This document shows, one piece after another, positions 21,496 to 39,773 of a stretch of DNA of 64,000 nucleotides (position 1 is the first letter of the stretch; each line of letters starts with the position of its first letter). The DNA comes from Helianthus annuus (lineage: Eukaryota > Streptophyta > Magnoliopsida > Asterales > Asteraceae), in assembly GCF_002127325.2 (NCBI RefSeq), contig NC_035433.2, positions 86,720,298 through 86,784,297 of the forward strand, read 5' to 3'. Under the pieces are notes generated by a model, which did not search any database, was not told the origin of the DNA, and saw only the letters and a list, made by a program, of their open reading frames with translations. The position numbers and the translations under genes are program-made.

Positions 21496-23130
21496 ATGTT
21501 GCTCCGGAATTCTCCACACAAGGATTCCAAGAAGGATAGTCCCTTAAAAAGCCAGGGGATTATCAAGGATTCTCCTACGGAGAGGTGTTGCTTCAGTGAT
21601 GCTCACGTAGACAAGATTCGTCATTGCTTTCCGGCGAATGTTGTTTTTAAATCCTTTGATCCTACTGCTTTGAGCGACTTTGTCTCAGATGTCTGGGTGG
21701 CTTTTCCTGCTACTCCGTTTGCTATAGGTTACTCATATCCTTTTCCAGACTTTACCCAGTCTTTCTTTTCCTTAACCGGCATCTCTTACATCCAAGCTAT
21801 GCCGATGATCTGGAGGGTTCTTTATACCTTCGAGAGGATCATTGAGCAGGAAGGAATTGATCTGGGGATGGCGGAGCTAGCTGAGCTCTATGATCTTACT
21901 ACGTTTGGATCACATCGGTATCTGCTGAAACGGAAAGCTGGGGAGGATCACCCTATCTTCAAAGTTACCAAGAATGATACAAACTGGAAACGTCGGTTTT
22001 TCTTTGTTAAGAGGGATTCTATCCCGGATGGGAAGGATCTGCCCAAGGAATGGGCCACTCATGGTAGGGTAGAGGATCCTCGAAGGATCACTATCAGTCC
22101 TGTTCTCATATGATGAGGATCACTGATGTCTTTTTTCTTTTGTCTTTTTTATGCAGCTATCTCCGTTGCTCACTTAAAGTTGACCCCTGCTGCCAGAGAA
22201 AGAGTGTTAGCTTTTAAAAAGCTTGATCCTGAAGTCAGAAGCTTCCAAGTCACCATCCAAGATTCTCAAGAAGTATCCTCTGCATCTGCCACTATGTCAA
22301 GTAAGTATCCTTACAGAAAATAAATTATATGTAGGATTGTTTGATTAATAAAGCAACTTATCTTGTTTTTTTGATTGTGTAGGTGCTGGAAAATCTGCCA
22401 GGTCCGTTAAATCAGCCTCCAAGTTTGGGATCAGTGATCTTGCCAATGTTACGTCTTCAAAGAAGAAGGCTCCTGCTGCCAGTCCTTCAGTCTCAGCTCC
22501 CAAAGCGTCTATCCGGGGCAAGGGGAAGAAGAGGAAGACTACTGAAGATCTACAAGGATTTCCCCTCCTCCGTCAGCAATTCCTTGACTACGTGAATGAG
22601 GTAAGGATCACTGCCCCTGTAGGTTATCCGCCTATCATATCCTGTTTGTGTATCCTGCTTTTCTTGAGGATCACCTGAGTCTGAGCTTGTCTTTATTCTC
22701 TTGTTTGCAGAAACTTGCTGAGATTGAAACTTATCTTGGCAATGTTGAGGACCAGGAGAGCCAGATTGCTGACCTTCAACAAATGGGCGTGCTTAAGGAT
22801 CTCAAGATAGGAGATCTTGAGAAGGAACTCCGGGTCATGAAGGCTGAGGCTGCTCAGAGGTTGATTGATATGGATAACGAGAAGCAGGAGATCACCCAAG
22901 ATGCTAAGGTCTCCGCGGCAATTGCTATGTATAAGATTCAACTTCAGATGGCCGAGGAGGCTCAGGATCCTACCTTTGACAAAGGCTCGTGGGATGTTGA
23001 AGGTTGGAAGGCAAGGCTGGCAGACCTGGAGGACGAGGATGAGGCTGAGGAGATCCCCATGCTGGAAGGTGGTGATGCTGAGAAGGATCAAGGTGGAGAT
23101 GCTGGTGGTGATGAAGCAGCGAAGGTGTAG
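21496..23130 (+). CDS. G antisense gene, four exons, intact
   Basis: Exons are 21496-22063 (568 bases), 22157-22300 (144), 22383-22600 (218) and 22711-23130 (420). The phases agree and give 449 residues. Exon 1 encodes a domain resembling the plant 'putative gypsy type transposon' family (Transposase_28): WVAFPATPFAIGYSYPF, the helical IQAMPMIWRVLYTFERI and the end motif TNWKRRFFFVKRDSIPDG. Exon 3 is basic with an NLS-like GKGKKRK. Exon 4 is Glu/Lys-rich with regular hydrophobic spacing, probably a coiled coil, and has an acidic tail. The gene lies opposite to gag-pol between pol and the 3' LTR, a place where Tat-lineage elements are known to carry extra ORFs. Its molecular role is unknown. 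Exon boundaries are predicted, not observed. Confidence 0.85.
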
Positions 23131-24538
23131 GCTGCATGATTGGGCGATGATGGATATTTCGAGACTAGGCCGGAGCCCAATTTTTTAGGATTGGTAGTGG
23201 TGTTTGTGAACAATTATGGTTTGTAATTTCTGAACAATAGTTTCTTAGGGTTAAGGATCCTGGATCCTTTGAACAATGGGTAGGATTGCAAAAGGTGGAG
23301 GAATCCTTTGTTTGGGGATGAAACCTTTGTGATCCTGCCGCTTTTATTTTCTGCAAAATGCTAAGACCGCATAGACAATGGACACCCTTTGCCAACCCAT
23401 GTGGACGGGCCACGTTTTGCTGGTAGAAATGTGGGTTGGCAATTTTGACAATCTTTTGGAAGGGTTAATGATCCTTTTGTTTAATAATATAACTTAACTT
23501 TTCGGGCTTATCTTGTGTTGTTATCCTTCAATAATCCTCTTATTTCTCAATTGTATTTGTTAAAATAACAAGAGTTGAAAAAGTGTTTAATAAACTTAGG
23601 ATATGATCCTAGATCAAATATCCTCATATTGAAAATTCTCAAAGTGTTTTAGTTCAAGGATCATAGGTTCGGTTGTCAAAGTATAAGGGTTGGTTAGGAT
23701 AAAGAGTATAATCAAAAATAGTCAAGGATCATACCTGAGGATCCACGTTAGGATCCTAACCTTCAATCAAGACAATCATAGATAAGACTTTGATAATTAA
23801 TAAGGATTAAGGATCCTTAATTGTTTAACTTCGAAAACCTGAGAAAATGGAACATAATTTGGGACTAAGCCAATATAAAAGATAAGTTAGTAACTGGGGA
23901 CAAGCCCAAAGGATAACTGAGAATGATCCCAGAGGATCACTGGGGACAAGCCCAAAGGATAACTGGGGACGATCCCGGAGGATCACTGGGGACAAGCCCA
24001 TAGGATAACTGGGGACGAGCCCAAAGGATCGTATGTAAACTGGAGTATGGCCCTTTCTGGCAACTATCCAAACTTAGTGACATGAAAATGTCAAAACCTT
24101 AGCTAACGTGAAAACGTTAGAAACCTTAGGAACGGATGTATGGTGCGTCCACCATTATACGTAGGATCCCAAATATAGCCAGTACGATGAGGTTGTCAGC
24201 CCCGAAAGTGGGTACTGGTCCCAAAGACGTGAACTATACCAGGATCATCGTGCGCTGCTGGCGGAAACTGGGGATAATCCCAAGGATAACTGGGGTTGGA
24301 CCCAAGGATCTGTGGTGCTCTTGGAGATCTTTGACGATTTGCTGAAGATACCTGAACTATCATAACTCAAATGGTTTGTGAGTAGAGGATGAAGGATACA
24401 TGATCCTTATCCTTAGGCAAAAAGTAAGAAAATGCAATAGTTCTAGGATAAGCATATTACCAGAGTAAGGATCACCGATATCTCCAGGATCCTTCAAGGA
24501 TACTTCAATGTAAGGATCACAGGCAGGAAGGATCGTGT
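23131..24538. other. G convergent non-coding zone with hairpins
   Basis: No gene. Holds the 54-base hairpin at 23389-23442, tandem repeats at 23894-24029, CTAACG...CGTTAG at about 24103-24120, and the hairpin ATGGTG-CGTC-CACCAT at 24140-24155. Compared with E and F, the last pair of this stem is G-C instead of A-T, with both sides changed. Confidence 0.78.
23894..24029. repeat. Tandem GGGGACAAGCCC repeats (G)
   Basis: Six units, alternating CAAGCCC with GATCCC-type variants. Confidence 0.85.
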
Positions 24539-27844
<3,306 letters not shown>

Positions 27845-30519
27845 CTATTGCTCCCTTGGCTTCGAGGTTGGCTTCATGGATGAGGTATAGCAATCCTTAG
27901 CCTCTTGCTGGTCACTGTCGATCTTGATTATCCCCCATGGGCTAGGGAGCTTCACACATTGATGGTAGGTAGATGGAACTGCTTTCATGTCATGTATCCA
28001 AGGCCTGCCAAGGATAACGTTGCAACAAGATAAACAGTCAATAACACAAAATTTTTGGTAATTATGTAATCCTTCCACGTAGATTGGGAGTTTGATGTCC
28101 CCCAGAGTTTTCTTCGTTTCTCCACTGAATCCTACAAGCACGGAGGATCTTGGTGTGATGTCTGATTCTGGGATTCCCATCTTCTTCAAGACATCAAGCT
28201 GGATAATGTTCACTGAGCTCCCTCCGTCAATAAGGATCCTGCGGACAAAATGGTTAGAGATAAAGAGAGTGATAACTAAGCTATCATGGTGAGGATCCTG
28301 AACATTAACGCGATCATCCTCATCAAATGTTATCATCTTCCCTTCTGAGACGCTTGAGGTTCTAATAGGCCTTTCTCCATTATCCATTTTTGATTCTTTT
28401 GCATGTCTTTTGGCCGCTGAGAAGGATGTTCCACAAATGTCTGATCCTCCGGATATGAAGTTAATCACTTGTGCGTTTGCCGGAGGTGCTGGAGCCTTTT
28501 CAGGGATCCTTTCAGGATCCTGGGTCCTTTGCTTTTTTCTCCCCAACAATTCTTTTAGATGCCCCTTGCTTAGCAGGTATCCAATTTCTTTTCTTAAGGC
28601 TATGCAATCTTCAGTTAGATGCCCGAAATCCTCATGGTATGCACACCATTTGGACTTGTCTTTAGTCCCGGATGGTTTATCATTCTTCCTGGGCCACCTA
28701 GCCTTTTCACCTAGATTCTGCATTGCAAGGATTAGTTCATGATTATCAACGGAAAAACAATATTCTGAGATTGGAGGATATTCTTCATCATCCTCTTCTT
28801 GGTCGACAGCATGCACATTCTTGTTCTCGTTTCTATGGTAGGATTTGAACTTGTTGTTTTTGAAGGAGGATCCTTGCTTATCTTGTTTTGAGGATCCTAC
28901 TTGTCTCTCCTGGATCCTCTTGTCATCCTCTAGCCGGATAAACCTGAGTGCTCGAGTTCTTACTTCATCTAAATTCCTGCATGGTGTCATAACAAGATCA
29001 TCATAGAATAATGAATCCTTAAGAAGTCCCATTTTGAAGGCTTCAACAGCCGTAGCCATATCCAAGTTGGGAATATCCAAGGATTCTTTACTAAATTTAG
29101 TTATATAATCCCTTAATGATTCATTATTATTTTGAGTTATCCTGTACAAATCACTAGTTAATTTTTCAAATTTTCTACTACAAGAGAATTGGTTATTGAA
29201 TAAATAACTAAATTAGCAAATGAAGTAATAGAGTAAGGGGGAAGACTTAGCAGCCACTTAAGAGCTGATCCAGTTAGAGTGGATCCAAATCCTTTACATA
29301 GGCATGCTTCCTTCAACTTTTCTGGGATAGGATTGATTTCCATCCTTTCCCTGTATTGTGCTATATGCTCCTCTGGATCCGTTGTGCCATCATACAGCTT
29401 CATGGTAGGGATATGGAACCTTTTGGGCACCTCTGCATCACAAATTGGTGGTGCAAAGCGAGATACCTTGTGGCTTCCATCTGCAATCTCTGGGATAGGC
29501 TTGACTACCCCTGGAACACTTGAGATCATGTCCTTTAGTTTCTGTAACTCCCTGGCCATAGCATGATTGGTACCTGTATCCTGCATGAATCCATGGTTAG
29601 TGGTAGGATAATTGTTTAAAGTGTTACCTCCCATTGGGTTCAAGTTAGGGAATCCATATTGCTGGGATTCTGGAACAACGGAGGGACCAGTGGAAGCAAT
29701 GGTCTGCATTGGAATGAAGTCCCCTTGATGGACATCTAGACTCCCTGTTTGCAAACTTTTTAGGGATCCTGGCATCTGTAAGGATCCTGGTATCTGGGAT
29801 GATCCTGGAACGAAGGAGGATCCTTGAACCTGGGATGATCCTGGAACAAAGGAGGATCCTTGAACCTGGGATGATCTGGAACAAGAGGATCCTTGAACCT
29901 GGGATGATCCTGGAACAAAGGAGGATCCTTGAACCTGGGATGATCCTGGAACAAAGGAGGATCCTTGGCCCTGGAATGATCCTGGAATAAAGTAGGATCC
30001 TTGAAACTGCTGTGCCCCCGGATAGGCTCCCGGATTCATGAAGGATCCCATGTACTGAGGATAGGATCCTATTGGCTGAAAATGTGAGTCTGATGTCTGA
30101 GTCATTGCTGCCGAGTTGAGACGTGATCCTCTTGACTCCCCTGTGATTTGCACGTCCGGGATCCCTGATGGTTGGGAAGTGATCATTGGAGTATCAAAGC
30201 TCAAGGATTTGGGCACCAGTGGAGAATGATCCTCTGCCGCTTTCTTTTGTCTTTTGAGATCTCCAATTTCCCTGAGGATCCTTTCGTTAGTTTCATCTTG
30301 CCTCTGCATACGATCCTTCATCTGCAAAATCAAAGCAAATACATCACTAGTACTGGGAATAGAAGAATTCATAGCGGAAGAAGATAGAGGTTTAGAGAAA
30401 GTGGGAGTTGATCTCTTCTCAGTATTTTTCTGAGATCCTGCCGGTGGAGGAGGCAAGGTGATCTGTGATGAAGTGACCGCAGACATCGCCGTGGACGTGT
30501 TCTTCAATGATGAAGCCAT
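27845..30519 (-). pseudogene. gag-pro: G gag-protease, one frameshift
   Basis: The start is the ATG at 30517-30519 (MASSLKN). The N-terminal half is open to a stop at 29158. The C-terminal half is open from about 29149 to the UAG. The break is a single missing T near 29205, in TAAATAACT where sister copy I has TAAATTAACT, inside the capsid-like domain. The rest is complete: six GSSFVPGSSQ-type repeats (one degenerate, SSCSRSSQ), Retrotrans_gag-like region, CX2HX4HX4C knuckle (CAYHEDFGHLTEDC) and protease DGGSS. With identical LTRs and a single-base lesion, either a very recent mutation or an assembly indel is possible. Confidence 0.92.
29800..29995 (-). repeat. 36-base coding minisatellite in gag (G)
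   Basis: Six units of the GSSFVPGSSQVQ type. One unit has lost three bases in two places but keeps the frame. Confidence 0.85.
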
Positions 30520-30575
30520 GTAACTCTTTGAAATGATTTCGAACAAAAGATTTTCTTATGAATGAAGCACCAATT

Positions 30576-30593
30576 GCCCCACGGTGGGCGCCA
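30576..30593 (-). other. Primer-binding site, tRNA-Lys(CUU) type (G)
   Basis: Same 18 bases as the other copies, three bases inside the 5' LTR. Confidence 0.75.
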
Positions 30594-30596
30594 AAC

Positions 30597-33847
<3,251 letters not shown>

Positions 33848-36285
33848 CTATTGCTCCCTTGGCTTCGAGGTTGGCTTCATGGATGAGGTATAACAATCCT
33901 TAGCCTCCTGCTGATCACTGTCGATCTTGATTATTCCCCATGGGCTAGGGAGCTTCACACATTGATGGTAGGTGGATGGGACTGCTTTCATATCATGTAT
34001 CCAAGGCCTGCCAAGGATAACATTGCAACAAGACAAACAGTCAATAACACAAAATTTTTGGTAATTATGTAATCCTTCCACGTAGATTGGGAGTTTGATG
34101 TCCCCCAGAGTTTTCTTCGTTTCTCCACTGAATCCTACAAGCACGGAGGATCTTGGTGTGATGTCTGATTCTGGGATACCCATTTTCTTCAGAACATCAA
34201 GCTGGATAATGTTCACGGAGCTTCCTCCATCGATAAGGATCCTGCGGACAAAATGGTTAGAGATAAAGAGAGTGATAACCAAACTATCATGATGAGGATC
34301 CTGAATGTTAATGCGATCATCCTCATCAAACGTTATCATCTTCCCCTCTGAGACACTTGATGTTCTAATAGGTCTTTCTCCATTATCCATTTTTGACTCC
34401 TTTGCATGTCTTTTGGCTGCCGAGAAGGATGTACCACAGATGTCTGATCCGCCAGAAATAAAGTTGATCACTTGTGCATTTGCCGGAGGTGCTGGAGCCT
34501 TTTCAGGGATCCTTTCAGGATCCTGAGTCCTTTGCTTTTTTCTTCCCAACAGTTCTTTTAGGTGCCCCTTGCTTAACAGATATCCAATCTCTTTTCTTAA
34601 AGCTATGCATTCTTCGGTTAGATGCCCGAAATCCTCATGGTATGCACACCATTTTGACTTGTCTTTAGTTCCGGATGGTTTATCGTTCTTCCTGGGCCAC
34701 CTAGCTTTTTCACCTAGATTCTGCATTGCAAGGATTAGTTCATGATTATCAACGGAAAAACAATATTCTGAGATTGGAGGATAATCTTCATCATCCTCTT
34801 CTTGGTCAACAGCATGCACATTCTGGTTCTCATTTCTATGGTAGGATTTGAATTTGTTGTTCTTGAAGGAGGATCCTTGCTTCTCCTATTTTGAGGATCC
34901 TACTTGTCTCTCCTGAATCCTCTTGTCATCCTCTAGCCGGATGAACCTGAGTGCCCGAGTTCTTACTTCATCTAGATTCCTGCATGGTGTCATAACAAGA
35001 TCATCATAGAATAATGAATCCTTTAGCAGTCCCATTTTGAAGGCTTCAACAGCCGTAGCCATATCCAAGTTGGGAATGTCCAAGGATTCTTTACTAAATT
35101 TAGTTATATAATCTCTTAATGATTCATTATGACTTTGAGTTACCCTATATAAATCACTGGTTAACCTTTCAAATTTTCTACTACAGGAGAATTGGTTATT
35201 GAATAAATTAACTAAATTAGCAAATGAAGTAATAGAGTAAGGGGGAAGACTTAGCAGCCACTTAAGAGCTGATCCAGTAAGAGTGGATCCAAATCCTTTA
35301 CATAGGCATGCTTCCTTCAGCTTTTCTGGGATAGGATTGATCTCCATCCTCTCCCTGTATTGTGCTATGTGCTCCTCTGGATCCGTTGTACCATCATACA
35401 GCTTCATAGTAGGGATATGGAACCTTTTGGGTACCTCTGCATCACAAATTGGTGGTGCAAAGCGAGATACCTTGTGGCTTCCATCTGCAATCTCTGGGAT
35501 AGGCTTGACTACCCCTGGAACACTTGAGATCATATCTTTTAGCTTCTGCAATTCCCTGGCCATAGCATGATTGACACCAGTGGAAGCAATGGTCTGCATT
35601 GGAATGAAGTCCCCTTGATGGACATCTAGACTTCCTGTTTGCAAACTTTTTAGGGATCCTGGCATCTGGAAGGATCCTGGTATCTGGAAGGATCCTGGTA
35701 TCTGGGATGATCCTGGAACGAAGGAGGATCCTTGACCCTGGGATGATCCTGGAATAAAGTAGGATCCTTGAAACTGCTGTGCTCCCGGATAGGCTCCCGA
35801 ATTCATGAAGGATCCCATATGCTGGGATAGGATCCTGCCGGCTGAAAGTGTGAGCCTGATGCCTGAGTCATTGCTATCGATCCGAGGTGCAATCCTCTTG
35901 ATTCTCCCATAATTTGCACGTCTGGAATTCCTGATGGCTGAGAAGTAATCATTGGAGTATCAAAGCTCAAGGATTTGGGCATCAGTGGGGAATGATCCTC
36001 TGCCGTTTTCTTTTGTCTTTTGAGATCTCCAATTTCCCTGAGGATCCTTTCATTAGTTTCATCCTGCCGCTGCATACGATCCTTCATCTGTAAAATCAAA
36101 GTAAATACATCACTAGTACTGGGAATATAAGAATTCATAGCAGAAGGAGATGGAGTTTTAGAATTAGTAGGAGTTTGTCTCTTCTCAGCATTCTTCTGGG
36201 ATCCTGCCGGTGGTGGAGGCAGAATGTTCTGGGACGAGGTGACTGCAGACATTGTCGTGGACATGTTTTTCAATGATGAAGCCAT
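33848..36285 (-). pseudogene. gag-pro: F gag-protease, broken
   Basis: The start is the ATG at 36283-36285. A one-base loss near 35825 shifts the frame in the N-terminal region. A TAG at 34886-34888 replaces the glutamine codon that follows GSSK in sisters. Compared with G, about 40 residues are also missing near 35575 (after the GDFIPMQTIASTG motif). Only two GSSFVPGSSQ-type repeats remain. The protease segment (DGGSSVNIIQL) is open from about 34819 down to the UAG. Confidence 0.9.
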
Positions 36286-36341
36286 GTAATTCTTTGAAAC
36301 GATTTCGAACAAAAGGTTTTCTTATGAATGAAGCACCAATT

Positions 36342-36359
36342 GCCCCACGGTGGGCGCCA
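36342..36359 (-). other. Primer-binding site, tRNA-Lys(CUU) type (F)
   Basis: Same 18-base match next to the 5' LTR. Confidence 0.75.
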
Positions 36360-36362
36360 AAC

Positions 36363-37081
36363 TGTTTTGGTCAAAAATCACACAAGGATAATGTAACCAA
36401 ACTTTATGTAAACGGGGTATGATGCTTGGTTAATTATAAAAGTAAAGGATCACTTTCATGATAGAGATGCAAAGACACAATGATTTATACGAGGAAAAAG
36501 CCCTTGATCAGTGTATGATCTCCGGCATAAAAAACCTCGGGTGATGGCAACTACCGATCACCAACTTCAATATAAGAAAAATATAGTTACAACTTCGGAT
36601 GATAATGAGCTGAGTACAAGGATCACTATAGTATCGAGTGTCTAAGCGTGTGAGAGTTGTGTTGTGTGTTCTTCCGAATGAGGAAGAGTGTTATATATAC
36701 AAGTGTAGGTGACCTATTTTAGGTAAAAAGACTAATAATCAGCTCATTACCCCTTTAGAAATAAAAGACAATCTAGCCTAAATTGCCGCCCTTAAATCAA
36801 GCTAAGTTTCCATATCCTTTGCAACGTCTATCTTTGATTAAGCTCGTGCTATAATTGTGAAGACGCGTCCCTTGATTATGATGCTAAGAGCGTATCCTGC
36901 CAGATGTTCCTGCAAAATAATGTTGTATTACACGAAGGTAACTATTAGCATGAGGATCCTTTCAATGGTCCATGATCCTGATCCTGAAGTCCTGCTGAGG
37001 ATCACTGTCTGCCAAAGAAACAAGGATCACTGGTTAGGATCACGTATAAGGATCACGTATGATAAAAATCCAGCCCTAACA
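36363..37081 (-). repeat. F 5' LTR
   Basis: 719 bases, one difference from 15623-16341. It is followed by the duplication GATCC and the continuation of E's pol. Confidence 0.95.
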
Positions 37082-38351
37082 GATCCCTAGTGAGGATACT
37101 CAGTCTGGTTCAGGATCATGGATCTCACCAATCACGAGATACTTACAACACGGAGAGATCCCTATGGGAGAAAATCCTAGGGCTTTCAGAATTAAGGTAT
37201 CTCAATTCACAATCTTAAATAATATGCTGTATAAGCGATCTCTTGCAGGACCATATTTAAGATGTATCGAGGATCCTGAAGTTCAAGAAGTTTTAAAAGA
37301 CTTCCATGAAGGAGATTGTGGAAACCACACTGGGGGCAGGGCATTGTTCTCAAGGATCTTAAGGACAGGATACAACTGGCCAACTATGAAAAGGGATGCT
37401 GTGGAGTATGCTAAGAAGTGTGATCCTTGTCAAAGACACAGCAATATCCTTCATCAGCCGGCTGAATTTCTACATCCTATACCATCCTCTTGGCCATTTA
37501 TGAGATGGGGGATGGATATAGTTGGCAAGCTCCCTAAGGCACCTGGTGGAAAAGTATTCATGCTTGCTATGACTGACTACTTCTCCAAGTGGATAGAGGC
37601 TGAAGCTTTTGCCCAAGTCAGAGAGAAGGAAGTTATATCCTTTATTAAGAGAAATATTATAACTAGATTTGGCATTCCTTCCGAAATTGTATGTGATAAT
37701 GGTTCCCAATTTATTGGGAGCAGGACTACTAACTTTTGTGACAGTTGGGGGATTAAGATGATAACATCAACACCAGTCCACCCACAAGCCAATGGTCAAG
37801 CAGAATCATCCAACAAGATCATCATCAACAATCTGAAGAAGAAACTTGGATCCAAGAAGGGGAAATGGGCAGAGGAATTGCCTTATGTGCTTTGGGCTGA
37901 TAGGACAACCCCCAAGAATGCTACTGGTCAAACACCCTTCTCTTTGGTGTTTGGGGCAGAATCAGTGATCCCAACAGAAATGGTGGTTCCAACTGCTAGA
38001 ACAAGTACCCGTGATCCTGAGGAGAATGATGCAAACCTGGCTCAAGACTTGGATACTATTGAAGAAATCAGGGATCTGGCTAGGATAAGGATGGCTAGCT
38101 ACCAACAAAGAATGGCTGGTGCTTACAACAAAAATGTCACGATAAGGAAATTCCAAGTTGGGGACATGGTATTGAGAAAAGCATTCCAAAATACCACCAA
38201 TTCTGCTGACGGGAAATTGACACCAAAATGGGAAGGCCCTTATTTGATCGAAGCCGAAGCAGGAAAGGGGGCATATAGATTGCTTACCATGGAAGGTAAT
38301 CTGTTACCAAGAGCCTGGAATGCTGTCCACTTGAAAAAGTATTTCATGTGA
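37082..38351 (+). CDS. pol: E pol, 3' part (integrase)
   Basis: This continues E's pol after F (37082-37086 is the duplicated GATCC). It has the integrase zinc ligands ([11 protein letters not shown] and CDPCQ), catalytic motifs in [14 protein letters not shown] and QAESSNK, and the GPY-like module [19 protein letters not shown]. The stop is TGA at 38349-38351 after HLKKYFM. No break was seen in this part. Confidence 0.93.
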
Positions 38352-39773
38352 GCAGGATCCTTCTGGCATGTATGATCCTTACATTGGAAGTATCCTTTAA
38401 GGATCCCTGAAGCATCAATGATCCTTACTCTAGTAATGTCCTAAGCTCGAACTCTTATTTACATATTTTATTATTTAAGGATAAGGATCATGTATCCTTC
38501 ATCCTTCTCTCACGAGATTTTGAGTTCTGATAAGTCCAGGTATCCTTAGCATAATGTCGACAATCTTCAGAAGCAACTCAGATCCTTGGGTTCAACCCCA
38601 GTTATTTAGGCTTGTCCCCAGTTATCCTTGGGCTTGTCCCCAGTTTTCGCCTGTAGCGCACGATGATCCTGGTATAGTTCATGTCTTTGGGACCAGTACT
38701 CACTTTAGGGGCTGATAACCCCATCGTACTGGCTATACCTAGGATCCTACGTATAATGGTAGACGTACCATACATCCGTTCCTAAGGTTTCTAACGTTTT
38801 CACGTTAGCTAAGGTTTTGGCATTTTCATGTCACTAAGTTTGGATAGTCGCCAGTGAGGGCCATACTCCAGTTTACACACGATCCTTGGGCTTGTCCCCA
38901 GTTATCCTTTGGGCTTGTCCCCAGTTATCCTTTGGGCTTGTCCCCGGTTATCCTTTGGGCTTGTCCCCAGTTATCCTTTGAATTGATGGGCTTGTCCCCA
39001 GTTACTAACTTGTCCTTTATATTGGCTTAGTCCCAAGTTATATCCTATTTTCAGGTTTTCGAAGTTAAACAACTAAGGATCCTCAATCCTTATTATCTAC
39101 TAAGGTTTTTCTTGTGGTTATCCTGATTATAGTGTTAAAGGTTAGGATCCTAACTTGGATCCTCAGGTATGATCCTTAACTATTTTAAATCTTGCCCATT
39201 GTTTATTCAAATGACCCTTGTATTTTGACAACTAAACCTGTGATCCTTAAAATATATTACTCTTTGGGATTTTACGACTATAGGATATTTGATCCTGGAT
39301 CATATCCTAAATATTTTTAATCTAATTTGTTCAAGATTTCTTATTTAGACAAATGTATATCAAAACAATTGGAAATTAAAAGGATAACAACACAAGATAA
39401 GCCAAAAAGATTAGAGTTATTTTATTAACAAAAGTTTAAACCCTTCAAAGTTGTCAAAATTGTCAACCCACGTTTCTACCAGCAAAATGTGGCCCGTCCA
39501 CATGGGTTGGCAAAGGGTGTCCATTGTTCATGCGGTCATAGCAAGTGCAGGAAACTCAAGGCGGCAGGATCACAATGGCTTCATCCCCCAAACAGAGGAT
39601 CCCTCCACCATATGTAATCCTACCTATTGTTCACAGGATCCTAGATCCTCAACCCTAAACCTATTGTTCAAATACAGACCATAATTGTTTTAAAACATCA
39701 CAAACCACCAAACAAAAAAAAAATTGGGCTCCGGCTATGTCTAGAAATTTCCATCATTGCCCAATCCTGCAGC
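38352..39773. other. E convergent non-coding zone with hairpins
   Basis: No gene. In E's orientation reversed relative to F and G: hairpin ATGGTA-GACG-TACCAT at 38756-38771, CTAACG...CGTTAG at about 38790-38808, tandem repeats at 38882-39002 with looser units at 38596-38645, and the 54-base hairpin at 39460-39513. Confidence 0.75.
38882..39002. repeat. Tandem GGGCTTGTCCCC repeats (E)
   Basis: Five units, the reverse complement of the repeats in the minus-strand copies. One unit is spaced by an extra AATTGAT. Confidence 0.85.

Noticed and set aside
38352..38400. A chromodomain or env-like ORF after integrase
   Set aside because: Pol ends at HLKKYFM in every copy, and the following kilobase has no sense-strand frame of note. 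The only extra gene is antisense.
39451..39684. Short open frame over the 54-base hairpin in E
   Set aside because: Not open in the other copies. The hairpin itself explains the conservation.
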